The notes: generated by a model not told the origin, from the sequence alone. DNA of 64,000 bases from Fidelibacterota bacterium MT.SAG.3 (GCA_004402895.1 SORT01000001.1:39621-103620); one strand, 5' to 3'. Counted from the first letter of the stretch, positions 26,423 to 35,732 are shown. Program-made: numbers and translations.

Positions 26423-27549
26423 AGAAAAGTTTATATAAATTTGTAGTTATCGCTCAATTGTCGGCGATGTTTTCAGCGTCCGAAATCGTTGCGCAGAATA
26501 AAGAAGAAATTAATGCTGTTATTTACAACGGCAGGCGAAATATCATTACTGAAACTGTCGCAAAAAGCAGTCCAGCGGTAGCGGGGATAAATGCGATTCA
26601 AATCCGCGAATATTCACGAACCCCGTTTGCGAATGATCCGATATGGTCTCTTCTCTTTCCAGACAGAGTTTTCAAGCAGCGCGTGAAAAGTCTTGGATCA
26701 GGGTTTCTCATTTCTTCCGATGGTTTTGTATTGACCAATTCACATGTAATAGAAAATGCCGTAGAGGTTGTGGTAACACTTTCGGATGGAACCGATCATG
26801 AAGCCGAGATAGTAGGTGTAGACAGAGCATCTGATATAGCGTTATTAAAATTGGAGGGAAAAGACTTCCCATTCTTGGAGTTTGGCGATTCGGATGATAT
26901 AATCATAGCCGAGTGGGTGATAGCTTTGGGTAATCCCTTCGGCTTATTTGATATCAGTAAAAAACCGACTGCGACAGTTGGAGTCATCTCAGGTTTGAAC
27001 CTGGATTTTGGACAGCAGGAATCCGGGAGAGTATATCAGGATATGATTCAGACAGATGCCTCAATAAACTCGGGTAACAGCGGGGGACCTCTCCTCAATG
27101 CCATCGGAGAAGTGATAGGAATAAACACGTTCATCTTCACGGGCAGCAGATATTCTGAGGGTTCGATAGGAATCGGTTTTGCCATCCCCATCAACAGGGC
27201 AAAATCCGTTTACAAGGAGCTCAAGAAATACGGTAAGGTCGACAGGAGTTTTTGGACCGGAATGGATGTCCGGGATCTGAATCGTCTTGTGGCGAAACAT
27301 CTTGATTTAGAAACAGAAAAAGGTGTTCTGATTACAAATATTGAAAAGAAAAGTCCGGCAGACAAAGCGGGCTTGATGGTGGGTGATATCATCATAGAAG
27401 TGAACGGAGACGAAGTGATAAATGATGATGATATCTTTAAGATAATAGAGGAAAATTTCCTCCGTGCAGGCGACACATTGATTATGCTCATCAGACGCGG
27501 TAACTCTGAAAGGACGATAAGGATGATTTTAGGAAAGCCGAACAGGTAG
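26401..27549 (+). CDS. HtrA/DegP-family periplasmic serine protease
   Basis: A hydrophobic N-terminus ([21 protein letters not shown]) suggests export. The trypsin-like domain has the triad: His in [10 protein letters not shown] (about 114), Asp in ASDIALLKL (about 144) and Ser in [13 protein letters not shown] (about 226), followed by [13 protein letters not shown]. One PDZ domain (about 285-375: [24 protein letters not shown]) completes it; DegP has two, so this is closer to DegS/DegQ-like one-PDZ forms. Function is degradation or chaperoning of misfolded envelope proteins. The TTG at 26401 lies inside the transaldolase gene; no good ribosome site is seen, so translational coupling is likely. 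Confidence 0.9.
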   Translation: MGVNEIIEKSLYKFVVIAQLSAMFSASEIVAQNKEEINAVIYNGRRNIITETVAKSSPAVAGINAIQIREYSRTPFANDPIWSLLFPDRVFKQRVKSLGSGFLISSDGFVLTNSHVIENAVEVVVTLSDGTDHEAEIVGVDRASDIALLKLEGKDFPFLEFGDSDDIIIAEWVIALGNPFGLFDISKKPTATVGVISGLNLDFGQQESGRVYQDMIQTDASINSGNSGGPLLNAIGEVIGINTFIFTGSRYSEGSIGIGFAIPINRAKSVYKELKKYGKVDRSFWTGMDVRDLNRLVAKHLDLETEKGVLITNIEKKSPADKAGLMVGDIIIEVNGDEVINDDDIFKIIEENFLRAGDTLIMLIRRGNSERTIRMILGKPNR

Positions 27550-27555
27550 AGATAG

Positions 27556-28851
27556 TTGATCCCACGATATACACCGGAAGAGATTGGAAATATCTGGACG
27601 GAAGAACAAAAATTCCGCTCATGGCTTGAAGTGGAAGCAACCGTTGCCGAAGTACAGTCAGAAAGAGGAATGATTCCGGTAGCTGCGGCAAAAGCTATTC
27701 GGGATAAGGGTGATTTCAGCGTGGAACGGATTGAAGAGATAGAGGAAGAGGTGAATCACGATGTGATTGCGTTTTTGACAAATGTCGCTGAATACGTCGG
27801 AAAAGAAGCCGGATATATGCACTTCGGAATGACCTCTTCGGACCTGTTGGATACATCTTTGGCAATGAGGATGAAGGAGGCGGGTGAATTGGTCGCCAAA
27901 GAACTTGAGAATCTTGAATCAGTTCTTTCTAAGAGAGCGGTAGAGCATAAGAATTCCATCATGATAGGCAGAACTCACGGAATCCATGCCGAGTTGATAA
28001 CATTCGGACTTAAACTTTCTATCTGGGTAGAAGAGATCCGCAGGCATCGGAAGCGATGGTCAAGAGTGGTAGAGGAGATCGCGACAGGTAAAATCTCGGG
28101 AGCTGTCGGTACGTATTCTCATCTTGAACCTGAAATAGAAATTGAAGTGTGCAAGCGTCTCGGATTGAAGGCGGCGCCCGTCTCAAACCAGATAGTTCAG
28201 AGAGACAGGCATGCAAATTACATGACGTCTTTGGCGCTCATAGCATCAAGTCTCGAAAAGTTCAGTGTGGAGATACGTCATCTTCAACGAACGGAAGTAA
28301 GGGAAGCTCAGGAGTATTTCAGCAAAGGTCAGAAAGGCTCATCCGCAATGCCCCATAAGAGGAATCCGATCCTCTCAGAAAGGATTACCGGCATGGCTCG
28401 CCTTGTCAGAGGGAATGCGCTTGCGGCGATGGAGAATGTTGCGCTCTGGCATGAAAGGGACATCTCTCATTCATCGGTAGAGAGAGTGATCATCCCGGAT
28501 TCGACGATAATAGTGGTATATTGCTTACAAAAGTTCAGCTCGTTAATGGAGAAGTTAGTGGTGAACTCCGAACGAATGATCGAAAATATTGATCAATCTT
28601 ACGGTTTGATATATTCGGGAACCATTTTACTTAGATTGGTTGAAAAGAATATTACGAGAGAAGAAGCATATGAAATAGTACAGCGAACGGCTATGAAAGC
28701 ATGGAATGAAAAGATTGATTTTAAGAAATGTCTGCTTGATGATGGAGAAGTCAAGGCTTTGCTCAGCAACGAAGAGATTGATAAATGTTTTAAACCTGAG
28801 GAAAATCTCAAGCAGGTAGATGGTATATTTGAACGGTTAAATTTGACATGA
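27556..28851 (+). CDS. purB: Adenylosuccinate lyase
   Basis: PurB cleaves SAICAR and adenylosuccinate in purine synthesis. The start IPRYTPEEIGNIWTEEQKFRSWLEVE, the HFGMTSSDLLDTSLAM motif, the catalytic His region GRTHGIHAELITFG, and the lyase signature GQKGSSAMPHKRNPILSE are all present in 431 residues. The start is a TTG at 27556, six bases after htrA. It begins a run of purine genes (purC, purS, purQ) interrupted by two phospholipid genes. Confidence 0.97.
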   Translation: MIPRYTPEEIGNIWTEEQKFRSWLEVEATVAEVQSERGMIPVAAAKAIRDKGDFSVERIEEIEEEVNHDVIAFLTNVAEYVGKEAGYMHFGMTSSDLLDTSLAMRMKEAGELVAKELENLESVLSKRAVEHKNSIMIGRTHGIHAELITFGLKLSIWVEEIRRHRKRWSRVVEEIATGKISGAVGTYSHLEPEIEIEVCKRLGLKAAPVSNQIVQRDRHANYMTSLALIASSLEKFSVEIRHLQRTEVREAQEYFSKGQKGSSAMPHKRNPILSERITGMARLVRGNALAAMENVALWHERDISHSSVERVIIPDSTIIVVYCLQKFSSLMEKLVVNSERMIENIDQSYGLIYSGTILLRLVEKNITREEAYEIVQRTAMKAWNEKIDFKKCLLDDGEVKALLSNEEIDKCFKPEENLKQVDGIFERLNLT

Positions 28852-28866
28852 TTCGGAGGAATTAAG

Positions 28867-29571
28867 ATGGATAAGAAAAAACTGTTATACGAAGGAAAAG
28901 CAAAGAAGATATATTTGACTAATGATGAGGATTTGGTGATTCAGGATTTTAAAGATTCCGCTACGGCGGGTGACGGAGCCAAAAAGGGGACAATAAAAGG
29001 AAAGGGCGCCATTAACAATCAGCTTTCGGCATTTTTATTTGATTACCTTCGAAGTCACGGAATTCAAACTCATTTCGAAAAGAAACTCAGTAAGACATCT
29101 ATGTTGGTAAAAAGACTCGAGATGTATAAGATTGAGGTAGTGATGAGGAATATCGCTGCGGGGAGTATGGTTAAAAAATACGGAATTGAAGAGGGCACGG
29201 AATTAAAGCAGCCAGTATTGGAATTTTATCTCAAAGACGATTCTCTGCATGATCCCATGATAAGTAATGAACACGCAATAGCATTCGGATTAGCAAGCGC
29301 GGAGGAAGTAACTGAAATAAGCAGGTATGCGAAGAAGATAAACGTTGTACTCAAGGATTTTCTTTTTAGAAGAGACTTGTTATTAGTTGATTTCAAGCTG
29401 GAATTCGGTACGCAGAATAATATCATCTATTTAGGTGACGAAATATCACCGGACACATGCCGTTTTTGGGATGTGGAGACGAAGAAAAAACTTGATAAGG
29501 ATCGTTTCCGCCAAGATCTTGGGGGCGTGGAAAGCGCCTACCAGGAGATTCTGAAAAGAGTACTTGGATAG
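28867..29571 (+). CDS. purC: SAICAR synthetase
   Basis: PurC ligates aspartate to CAIR in purine synthesis. Recognisable motifs: KLLYEGKAKKIYLTNDEDLVIQDFKDS, GKGAINNQLSAFLFDYL, VKRLEMYKIEVVMRNIAAGS, DPMISNEHAIAFG, LLLVDFKLEFG and LGDEISPDTCRFWD. The 234 residues are typical of the short bacterial form. GGAGGAATTAAG lies directly before the ATG, a strong ribosome site. Confidence 0.97.
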   Translation: MDKKKLLYEGKAKKIYLTNDEDLVIQDFKDSATAGDGAKKGTIKGKGAINNQLSAFLFDYLRSHGIQTHFEKKLSKTSMLVKRLEMYKIEVVMRNIAAGSMVKKYGIEEGTELKQPVLEFYLKDDSLHDPMISNEHAIAFGLASAEEVTEISRYAKKINVVLKDFLFRRDLLLVDFKLEFGTQNNIIYLGDEISPDTCRFWDVETKKKLDKDRFRQDLGGVESAYQEILKRVLG

Positions 29572-29585
29572 GGAAGCGTCTTAGA

Positions 29586-30239
29586 TTGGCTTCAGATGGC
29601 ATACCATTCGTAGCGGCAGCGGGAATTATCCTGATAGCGTTAGGGTTCGCCGCCTCAATAACGGGAAACGGGTTTCTCTGGGGATTGACGTATACCGAAG
29701 CATTACTGCTTATCTTCATAGTTTTTTTCTTCCGTGATCCTGATAGGGTAATTCCCAAGGGCGATAACCTTGTGCTTTCGGTCGGTGACGGAAAAGTCGT
29801 CGTCATCGAAGAAGTGAATTTTCCGGAGCTTTCCGAAGAAAATTTTATACAGGTTTCGGTGTTTCTGTCTGTTTTCAACGTTCATGTTAATAGAATTCCT
29901 GTCTCGGGTACGATTCATGAGGTTAAGTATTTCCCCGGCAAATTCCTCCCCGCCTGGAACGAAAAGGCATCGTTAGATAACGAGCAATCGCTCATTTCGG
30001 TTGACACTGGCGGGAAAAGGATATATTTTAAACAGATAGCCGGATTGATCGCGCGTAGAATAGTGTATGATCTTAAACCGGGTCAAACTGTGGAAGCGGG
30101 GGACAGATTCGGGCTGATACGGTTCGGAAGCAGGGTCGATATCCTATTACCGTTGGACGCGGAGATCTCAGTAAAACTTGGGGATGCGGTAAAAGGGGGA
30201 GAAACAGTTATAGGAGTTCTAAACAATGAAGCTGACTAA
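29586..30239 (+). CDS. psd: Phosphatidylserine decarboxylase, short form
   Basis: Psd makes phosphatidylethanolamine from phosphatidylserine using a pyruvoyl group formed by self-cleavage at a Gly-Ser bond. Here that site is in LIRFGSRVDILLP (near residue 180); FRDPDR, VSVFLSVFNVHVNRIPVSG and FKQIAGLIARRI are family motifs. The 217-residue length and GSR (rather than GST) site fit the short archaeal/FCB type. Two N-terminal hydrophobic helices (VAAAGIILIALGFAASIT; LLLIFIVFFF) anchor it. Start is TTG at 29586 with AGGGAAG upstream. It overlaps pssA by 14 bases, so both enzymes of the pathway are coupled. Confidence 0.94.
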   Translation: MASDGIPFVAAAGIILIALGFAASITGNGFLWGLTYTEALLLIFIVFFFRDPDRVIPKGDNLVLSVGDGKVVVIEEVNFPELSEENFIQVSVFLSVFNVHVNRIPVSGTIHEVKYFPGKFLPAWNEKASLDNEQSLISVDTGGKRIYFKQIAGLIARRIVYDLKPGQTVEAGDRFGLIRFGSRVDILLPLDAEISVKLGDAVKGGETVIGVLNNEAD

Positions 30240-30957
30240 AGCGGTGGTTCCAAGCGTATTCACCGTTATGAATCTCATTAGTGGCTATCTTGCAATCCTG
30301 CTGATAGTCAACGGTAAGCTCTTGGCTGCTTCTTATCTGATACTTCTTGCTGCTTTTTTTGACGCTTTTGACGGAAAGATAGCGCGAAAGATCAACAAAC
30401 CTTCAAAATTCGGACTCGAGTTTGATTCACTTGCTGATATTACCTCTTTTGGAGTCGCCCCAAGCGTATTGATATACAAGGCTTTTTCAGGTGAATGGGT
30501 GGTTGTCGGAGCTTTAATAGCTTTCCTGCCGCTACTTTTCGCGGGAATTAGACTGGCACGATATAATATTCATTCCGGGGAACAGAAGGGTCACTTCATC
30601 GGATTGCCTGCTCCTTCCATGGCGACAATTCTCGCAGGATTCGTTCTGTTCTATCTTGAGATTCCCTATAATATCGGCGCATTAAGATTTGTTCTGCCGT
30701 TAGTGTTCGGGCTTTCATTTCTGATGGTGAGTTCGATGCCTTTTTATAAGTTTCCCAACATTGCGCTTAAAAATAACGGGAAACCGAATCTGTTATTATA
30801 TTTCTTTTTACTCTCATTGGTCCTTATGTTCCTATTCAGAGGGTTGGTCATTTTCCCTGTTGTTTTTCTCTTTTTGATGTTCAACCTATTCCGATGGGGT
30901 TTTACATACGGAAAAGACGAAGATTCAGAAATGGCTAATAACGGTGTAAGGGATTAA
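30226..30957 (+). CDS. pssA: CDP-diacylglycerol-serine O-phosphatidyltransferase
   Basis: PssA makes phosphatidylserine, the substrate of Psd. The CDP-alcohol phosphatidyltransferase motif is complete: FDAFDGKIARKINKPSKFG followed by EFDSLADITSFGVAPSVL. The protein has about seven membrane helices in 243 residues. Its ATG overlaps psd by 14 bases, and purS follows six bases after it, placing two membrane-lipid genes in the middle of a purine operon. Confidence 0.95.
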   Translation: MKLTKAVVPSVFTVMNLISGYLAILLIVNGKLLAASYLILLAAFFDAFDGKIARKINKPSKFGLEFDSLADITSFGVAPSVLIYKAFSGEWVVVGALIAFLPLLFAGIRLARYNIHSGEQKGHFIGLPAPSMATILAGFVLFYLEIPYNIGALRFVLPLVFGLSFLMVSSMPFYKFPNIALKNNGKPNLLLYFFLLSLVLMFLFRGLVIFPVVFLFLMFNLFRWGFTYGKDEDSEMANNGVRD

Positions 30958-30963
30958 GGGGGA

Positions 30964-31212
30964 ATGATAAGAGCTGAGGTTATCGTCACACTGAAAGACG
31001 GTATATTGGATCCCCAAGGAAAAACCATCACGGGAGCGCTTGGCGGTATTGGAATTGAGGGGATAAAAGAAATCGGCACGGGTAAGTACTTCCATCTCCG
31101 GTTCAATACCAACAACTTGGAAAAGGCACGCAGTTCAACCGAAGCGGTTTGCGAGAAACTTCTCTCAAATCCTGTGATAGAAAAATACACGTATAAGATC
31201 ATAGAGGAGTAG
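30964..31212 (+). CDS. purS: Phosphoribosylformylglycinamidine synthase subunit PurS
   Basis: PurS is the small subunit that bridges PurL and PurQ in the three-part FGAM synthase. The 82 residues include AEVIVTLKDGILDPQGKTI, then GIKEIGTGKYFHLRF and KLLSNPVIEKYTYKI, matching the family. It is followed 10 bases later by purQ. No purL is in the window. Confidence 0.94.
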   Translation: MIRAEVIVTLKDGILDPQGKTITGALGGIGIEGIKEIGTGKYFHLRFNTNNLEKARSSTEAVCEKLLSNPVIEKYTYKIIEE

Positions 31213-31222
31213 AACTGTCCAA

Positions 31223-31909
31223 ATGAAAATCGGTATTGTGGTTTTTCCGGGTTCTAACTGCGAATTGGACACACGGTATGTTCTCAAAAATCTGCTCGGT
31301 CAGGAGGTGATTATGCTCTGGCATGAGCAACGCGACCTTGAAGGTTCAGATGTTGTCATTCTTCCCGGTGGATTCAGCTATGGCGATTATCTCCGTACCG
31401 GGGCGATCGCGCGATTTTCTCCAATAATGGAATCAGTGATCGAATTCGCGGCAAAGGGGAACCCCGTGGTTGGTATCTGTAACGGTTTTCAGATTTTGTT
31501 GGAGTGTGGTTTGCTTCCCGGAGCCTTGGTTACAAACGGTTCGCTAAAATTTATCAGTGATGATGTGATAATTAAGGTAGAAACCGACAACCCGATTTAT
31601 ACGTCGAAATATGAAAGTTCACAACTGCTGAAAATGCCGATCGCTCATATCGGCGGAAGTTTTTTTGCGGATGATGATACTTTAGAGGAAATTGAGTCTG
31701 ACGGTCGGGTAGCTTTCAGATATTGCGATGCAAAAGGTAACGCGAACAGCAAATCCAATCCGAACGCATCGCTTGGGAACATAGCCGGCATTTATAATAA
31801 AGAGGGTAACGTTCTCGGATTGATGCCGCACCCGGAACGCGCAAGCGAAAGTCTGCTTGGCTCGACCGACGGATTGGGACTGTTCGAGTCATTGATATCG
31901 TTCAACTGA
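31223..31909 (+). CDS. purQ: Phosphoribosylformylglycinamidine synthase subunit PurQ
   Basis: PurQ is the glutaminase that supplies ammonia to PurL. The class-I amidotransferase triad is complete: Cys in VGICNGFQILLE, His and Glu in LMPHPERASE. The N-terminal IGIVVFPGSNCELDT and ILPGGFSYGDYLRTGAIAR are PurQ signatures. The 228 residues fit. The ATG at 31223 follows purS closely. Confidence 0.97.
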   Translation: MKIGIVVFPGSNCELDTRYVLKNLLGQEVIMLWHEQRDLEGSDVVILPGGFSYGDYLRTGAIARFSPIMESVIEFAAKGNPVVGICNGFQILLECGLLPGALVTNGSLKFISDDVIIKVETDNPIYTSKYESSQLLKMPIAHIGGSFFADDDTLEEIESDGRVAFRYCDAKGNANSKSNPNASLGNIAGIYNKEGNVLGLMPHPERASESLLGSTDGLGLFESLISFN

Positions 31910-31928
31910 TGATTACTTGAAGGGCAAT

Positions 31929-32195
31929 ATGAGTAACAATAAACCGGTTCTCTTGGCAATATACACTCTCACCTTAGGCGCCATAGTGGGTACTTTGGTG
32001 GGAGAGATATTAGGGTTTATACTCCCGGAAGGAGTTGTCAAGCAATTCTTCCTGCTGTCAAAAACTCTCTCCGTAGGTCCCGGTACACTGAATATAATTA
32101 TGCTGCAGTTGACACTTGGATTAAGCATCACTTTGAACGTAATAAGCTTGATAGGAATCGCCGTTGCGTATTACCTTCTACGATGGTGGAGATAA
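31929..32195 (+). CDS. DUF4321-type small membrane protein
   Basis: An 88-residue protein with two hydrophobic helices: LAIYTLTLGAIVGTLVGEILGF and, after an amphipathic stretch (LPEGVVKQFFLLSKTLSVGP), LTLGLSITLNVISLIGIAVAYYLL. The glycine-rich first helix with GTLVGE and the short tail KRWW-like (LLRWWR) match DUF4321, a family of unknown function common beside gatA/tat or maf genes. ATG at 31929 with GAAGGG upstream; an in-frame TTG at 31917 could add four residues. Confidence 0.75.
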   Translation: MSNNKPVLLAIYTLTLGAIVGTLVGEILGFILPEGVVKQFFLLSKTLSVGPGTLNIIMLQLTLGLSITLNVISLIGIAVAYYLLRWWR

Positions 32196-32216
32196 CTAAA
32201 CCTAAAGGAGATTGAT

Positions 32217-32420
32217 ATGAGTTTTCCCGGTGGTTGGGAATGGATCTTAATATTTGTCGTTCTATTGCTTCTATTCGGCGCAAAACGGCTGCCTGATCTC
32301 GCAAAGGGGCTCGGAAAAGGAATTTTGGAGTTCAGAAAAGCTGCCAAAGAAGTTACAGACGAGATTAGAAAAGAAGAGATTGATAAGCCGGATGACGATA
32401 AAGATAAACCGGAAGCATGA
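32217..32420 (+). CDS. tatA: Sec-independent translocase subunit TatA
   Basis: TatA forms the pore of the twin-arginine export pathway. One membrane helix (WEWILIFVVLLLLFG) is followed by the conserved FGAKRLPDLAKGLGKGILEFRKAAKE amphipathic helix and an acidic tail. The 67 residues are typical. GGAGATTGAT precedes the ATG. No tatC is nearby, as is usual when tatA stands alone in FCB genomes. TatB versus TatA roles are not separable here. Confidence 0.93.
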   Translation: MSFPGGWEWILIFVVLLLLFGAKRLPDLAKGLGKGILEFRKAAKEVTDEIRKEEIDKPDDDKDKPEA

Positions 32421-32490
32421 TCTTTCCGGGTTGAATCGGCTTCAACACAACTCTTTACTGAATACATTTAACATTTAATTTTAAGTTTCG

Positions 32491-33876
32491 ATGGAAAGTT
32501 ACGAAAAGTTTATAGAAAAAGTTGAAGATGCTCTCTCCTTGGCGGATGAGAAGAAAGAGTTGAACATTTTCCTTTCGCTCGAAAAAGCGAAGATCCGCTC
32601 CTCTGCGGAAAAGATCACAGATGCGATGAAGTCCGGAACTGCCGGAACGTTAGCGGGCAAAACGGTCGCTATTAAAGACGCTATCATCACAAAAGGGACA
32701 GTGACGACCGCAGGCTCACAGATTTTAAAAGATTTTATCCCTCCGTATGATGCGACGGTGGTTGAACGGTTGATAGCGAACGATGCCCTACTCTTTGGAA
32801 AGACGAATATGGACGAGTTTGCCATGGGTTCCTCGAATGAAAATTCATCGTTCGGACCGGTCAAGAATCCGCTTAATCCCGGATATGTCCCGGGCGGTTC
32901 AAGCGGAGGCTCGGCAGCCGCAGTTGCCGCCGGAATCGTTGATATGGCGCTCGGCAGCGATACGGGCGGTTCTATCCGGCTTCCCGCCGCATTTTGCGGC
33001 GTGGTAGGGATGAAGCCGACTTACGGCAGAGTCTCGCGGTACGGTCTTATAGCGTTCGCTTCCTCGCTTGATCAGATAGGTCCTATAGCAAACAGTGTCA
33101 GCGATGTAGCATTGCTACTGAAAGCCATAGCCGGACACGACGTATGCGATTCGACCTCCTCGACCGAGGAGGTACCCAACTATCCGAATCTACTCGACAG
33201 CGAAGTAAAGGGAGTGAAGATAGGACTACCGAAAGAGTATTATGGCGAAGGGTGCGACAAGGAAATACTCGACAGGGTGAACGACCTGACAGAAGCTTTA
33301 CGGTCGAAGGGAGCGGAGATAATTGAGGTTTCTCTGCCCCATACGGAGTATTCGATCGCAACTTATTATATCATCGCAACGGCGGAAGCTTCTTCCAATC
33401 TTGAGCGGTACGACGGAATGCGTTACGGTTTCAGAGCGGATGGGAGCGATCTGTCCGAAGTCTACAGCCAATCACGGAGCAAAGGTTTCGGTGAAGAGGT
33501 AAAACGCCGGATAATGTTAGGAACCTATGTCCTTTCGGCGGGCTATTACGATGCCTATTACAAGAAAGCGCAGCAGGTCAGACGGTTGATCCGTGACGAC
33601 TTCATCACTGCATTTAAGGAAGTCGATCTCCTTTTGGCGCCTACGTCACCGACAACGGCGTTCAAACTCGGTGATAAGATCGACGACCCGCTCGCCATGT
33701 ATCTCGTGGATGTCTATACTACTTCGCTCAATCTCGCCGGACTGCCCGGCATCAGCATTCCTGTCGGTAACTCCTCTGAGGGACTTCCTATAGGCTTACA
33801 ACTGATCGGCAAACCGTTCGAGGAAACCGAACTGCTGCAAGCAGCCGCCAGAGTGGAAGAACTCGTCTCAGGTTAG
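32491..33876 (+). CDS. gatA: Glutamyl-tRNA(Gln)/aspartyl-tRNA(Asn) amidotransferase subunit A
   Basis: GatA is the glutaminase subunit of the GatCAB complex that makes Gln-tRNA(Gln) from Glu-tRNA(Gln). The amidase triad is present: Lys in KTVAIKDAI (near 61), cis-Ser in VPGGSSGGSAAAVAAG (near 136) and the nucleophile Ser in LGSDTGGSIRLPAAFCG (near 160). DEFAMGSSNENS and LDQIGPIANSV are family signatures. The 461 residues are full length. gatB and gatC are not adjacent. Confidence 0.96.
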   Translation: MESYEKFIEKVEDALSLADEKKELNIFLSLEKAKIRSSAEKITDAMKSGTAGTLAGKTVAIKDAIITKGTVTTAGSQILKDFIPPYDATVVERLIANDALLFGKTNMDEFAMGSSNENSSFGPVKNPLNPGYVPGGSSGGSAAAVAAGIVDMALGSDTGGSIRLPAAFCGVVGMKPTYGRVSRYGLIAFASSLDQIGPIANSVSDVALLLKAIAGHDVCDSTSSTEEVPNYPNLLDSEVKGVKIGLPKEYYGEGCDKEILDRVNDLTEALRSKGAEIIEVSLPHTEYSIATYYIIATAEASSNLERYDGMRYGFRADGSDLSEVYSQSRSKGFGEEVKRRIMLGTYVLSAGYYDAYYKKAQQVRRLIRDDFITAFKEVDLLLAPTSPTTAFKLGDKIDDPLAMYLVDVYTTSLNLAGLPGISIPVGNSSEGLPIGLQLIGKPFEETELLQAAARVEELVSG

Positions 33877-33889
33877 GGTTTGCCCGCCC

Positions 33890-34557
33890 AGACATCTTTG
33901 GCGCTGCAATTGCGAAAAGTAGCGCGTAATGATGAGGCAATCTCACAATAATGATTAAAGCAAACAAGAATATTACAATAATGAAAAAAGGCATTTCTTA
34001 ATTGCATCTAAAATGAATAAATATAGATAGTGAGCAAGGAGGATGAAGTTGGAAAAGAAAGAAGTAAAAAGGAAGGGATTACCACCCTTAGTATCAAAAT
34101 TCGATAAGAATGGAGTTGTATGGAAAAGACTTGAAAAAGTGGATCATGATTTACTTGGATATTTGTTATCTTGTCACTTAGTGATAGAGCATTATATGGA
34201 CAATTTCCTCCTGTTAAATGTATCTCAAAAATTATCGTGGAAAGCGGCACAATTAAGTTTTTCACAAAAAGTTAGATTGTTATCAGATGATAACAGGTTT
34301 AAGCATCCATGGGATTTTATCCCGGCAATTGCAGAACTGAATAAGCTTAGAAATCGGTTTGTACACGATATAGATATCAAACTGCAAGTTGAAGACCTAA
34401 AGCCCATTTCTGCATCAATAGCGAAAATGTCAGAGAATGAAAATAAAAATCTTAATGATCCTTCTGATATCTTGGAGCAATTTACTTTTTTAGTTTGTTC
34501 TTGGTTTGCGGGATATATAGCAGGAGCAACTGAAAAATAAGGCGCCAAGAGATGTCT
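33890..34557. repeat. Short inverted repeat enclosing an AT-rich gene
   Basis: AGACATCTTTGGCGC at 33890-33904 is the reverse complement, with one base missing, of GCGCCAAGAGATGTCT at 34542-34557. The right arm begins just after the stop codon of the enclosed HEPN-like gene. The left arm is followed by GCGCT..AGCGC and by a stretch containing GAGGCAATCTC that may itself be repeat-derived. The layout suggests insertion of a small cassette between gatA and the Bat operon; the arms could alternatively pair in RNA. Confidence 0.55.
34049..34540 (+). CDS. Putative HEPN-like domain protein
   Basis: An all-helical, cytosolic protein of about 163 residues. The motif ELNKLRNRFVHDIDI (near residues 96-110) fits the R-x4-H pattern (RNRFVH) of HEPN RNases, found in toxins and defence proteins. 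An upstream helix SCHLVIEHYMDNFLLL carries a conserved-looking His-x-x-x-x-Asp typical of the same superfamily. Its codons are AT-rich compared with gatA and batA, and a short inverted repeat encloses it, suggesting acquisition by transfer. AAGGAGG at 34036-34042 abuts the ATG at 34043 but is six bases before an in-frame TTG at 34049, so I prefer the TTG. No nucleotidyltransferase or antitoxin gene is beside it. Function as an RNase is a guess. Confidence 0.6.
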   Translation: MEKKEVKRKGLPPLVSKFDKNGVVWKRLEKVDHDLLGYLLSCHLVIEHYMDNFLLLNVSQKLSWKAAQLSFSQKVRLLSDDNRFKHPWDFIPAIAELNKLRNRFVHDIDIKLQVEDLKPISASIAKMSENENKNLNDPSDILEQFTFLVCSWFAGYIAGATEK

Positions 34558-34776
34558 TTTATAATCTCAAATGGTCTGGAGTGGTCTACAGAATGGCAAC
34601 TATATGGCAGCAATTCCTATAAGTGCCTGAACAGCAAAGCCAATGTTGCACAAACTGGGACTTATTATAAACCTGCACATCAATAAGCATCAGAGCAAAC
34701 CTTGACTAACTTTTAAATTTCTTCTTAGATTTTTAGAACAAACTTTCTTATTTTACAGTCTTAACAGCGTATAATT

Positions 34777-35727
34777 ATGATCACATTTGAAAACATATCG
34801 TTCCTTTGGCTATTGTTAGCCGTGCCCTCTTATTTAGTATGGTACGTGCGCAGGAACGATGTCAACAGGAGCAAGCTTCGTTTTTCCGAGACGGCGATCT
34901 TCGGTATAATCCAGAAGCGCGCCGTGCCGCTCAAGGTCCATCTTCCGTTCGCATTGAGATTGTTGGCTATCGCGCTGCTGATAGTGGGGTTCGCGCGTCC
35001 CCGCTCCGGTGTGACGAATCAGGAGGTGACCACCGAAGGGATCGACATCATGCTCGTATTGGATATTTCGAGCAGCATGGAGGCGAGGGATTTCAGACCT
35101 AACAGGTTGGAGGCGGCAAAGAAGGTGGCGGAACACTTCATAGATAACAGGGTGAACGACAGGATAGGATTGGTGGTTTTCGCCTCGGAAACGTTCGTGC
35201 AAGCGCCGTTGACGTTGGATTATGACATACTCCGTCAATTTTTACGCAAGGTGACGATAGTACCCAAAAAATATGACGGTACCGCTATCGGGCTTGCCAT
35301 TGCAAGCGGAGTGAACAGGTTGAAGAACAGCGATGCAAAGAGCAAGGTGATGATACTCCTATCTGACGGAAGCAACAATTCGGGTGAGATACAGCCGATA
35401 ACGGCGGCGGAATTAGCGGCAGCGTTCGACGTGAAGATATACACCGTAGGCGCGGGAACGAGAGACCGGAGGCTCTTACAGAGCGGACTCGATGAGGCGG
35501 TACTCAGGCAGATCGCGGAGACCACAAACGGGAAATACTATCACGCTTCCAATGAGGAGCGGCTGCTCGATATATACGAAGAGATAAACGAGCTCGAAAA
35601 GACTGAGATAAAAGTAAAGGAATATACGCGCTACAAGGAACTCTATTCTTCCTTTCTGCTGCCGGGAGTGCTCCTGCTTCTGATGGAAATTTTCACCGGT
35701 TTGACGTACTCGAGGAGGCTGCCGTAA
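34777..35727 (+). CDS. batA: BatA-type von Willebrand factor A membrane protein
   Basis: Two N-terminal membrane helices, a periplasmic vWA domain, and a C-terminal helix (SFLLPGVLLLLMEIFTG). The metal-ion-dependent adhesion site is present as VLDISSSMEARDF with later LLSDGSNNSGE, and the family motif PLTLDYDILRQFL follows. In Bacteroidetes and Leptospira the Bat proteins form an envelope complex linked to aerotolerance or stress; the exact role is unresolved. The 316 residues fit. It opens the Bat operon and is preceded by TTGACT at 34702 as a possible -35. The usual moxR and DUF58 genes are not upstream. Confidence 0.9.
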   Translation: MITFENISFLWLLLAVPSYLVWYVRRNDVNRSKLRFSETAIFGIIQKRAVPLKVHLPFALRLLAIALLIVGFARPRSGVTNQEVTTEGIDIMLVLDISSSMEARDFRPNRLEAAKKVAEHFIDNRVNDRIGLVVFASETFVQAPLTLDYDILRQFLRKVTIVPKKYDGTAIGLAIASGVNRLKNSDAKSKVMILLSDGSNNSGEIQPITAAELAAAFDVKIYTVGAGTRDRRLLQSGLDEAVLRQIAETTNGKYYHASNEERLLDIYEEINELEKTEIKVKEYTRYKELYSSFLLPGVLLLLMEIFTGLTYSRRLP

Positions 35728-35732
35728 GAATA

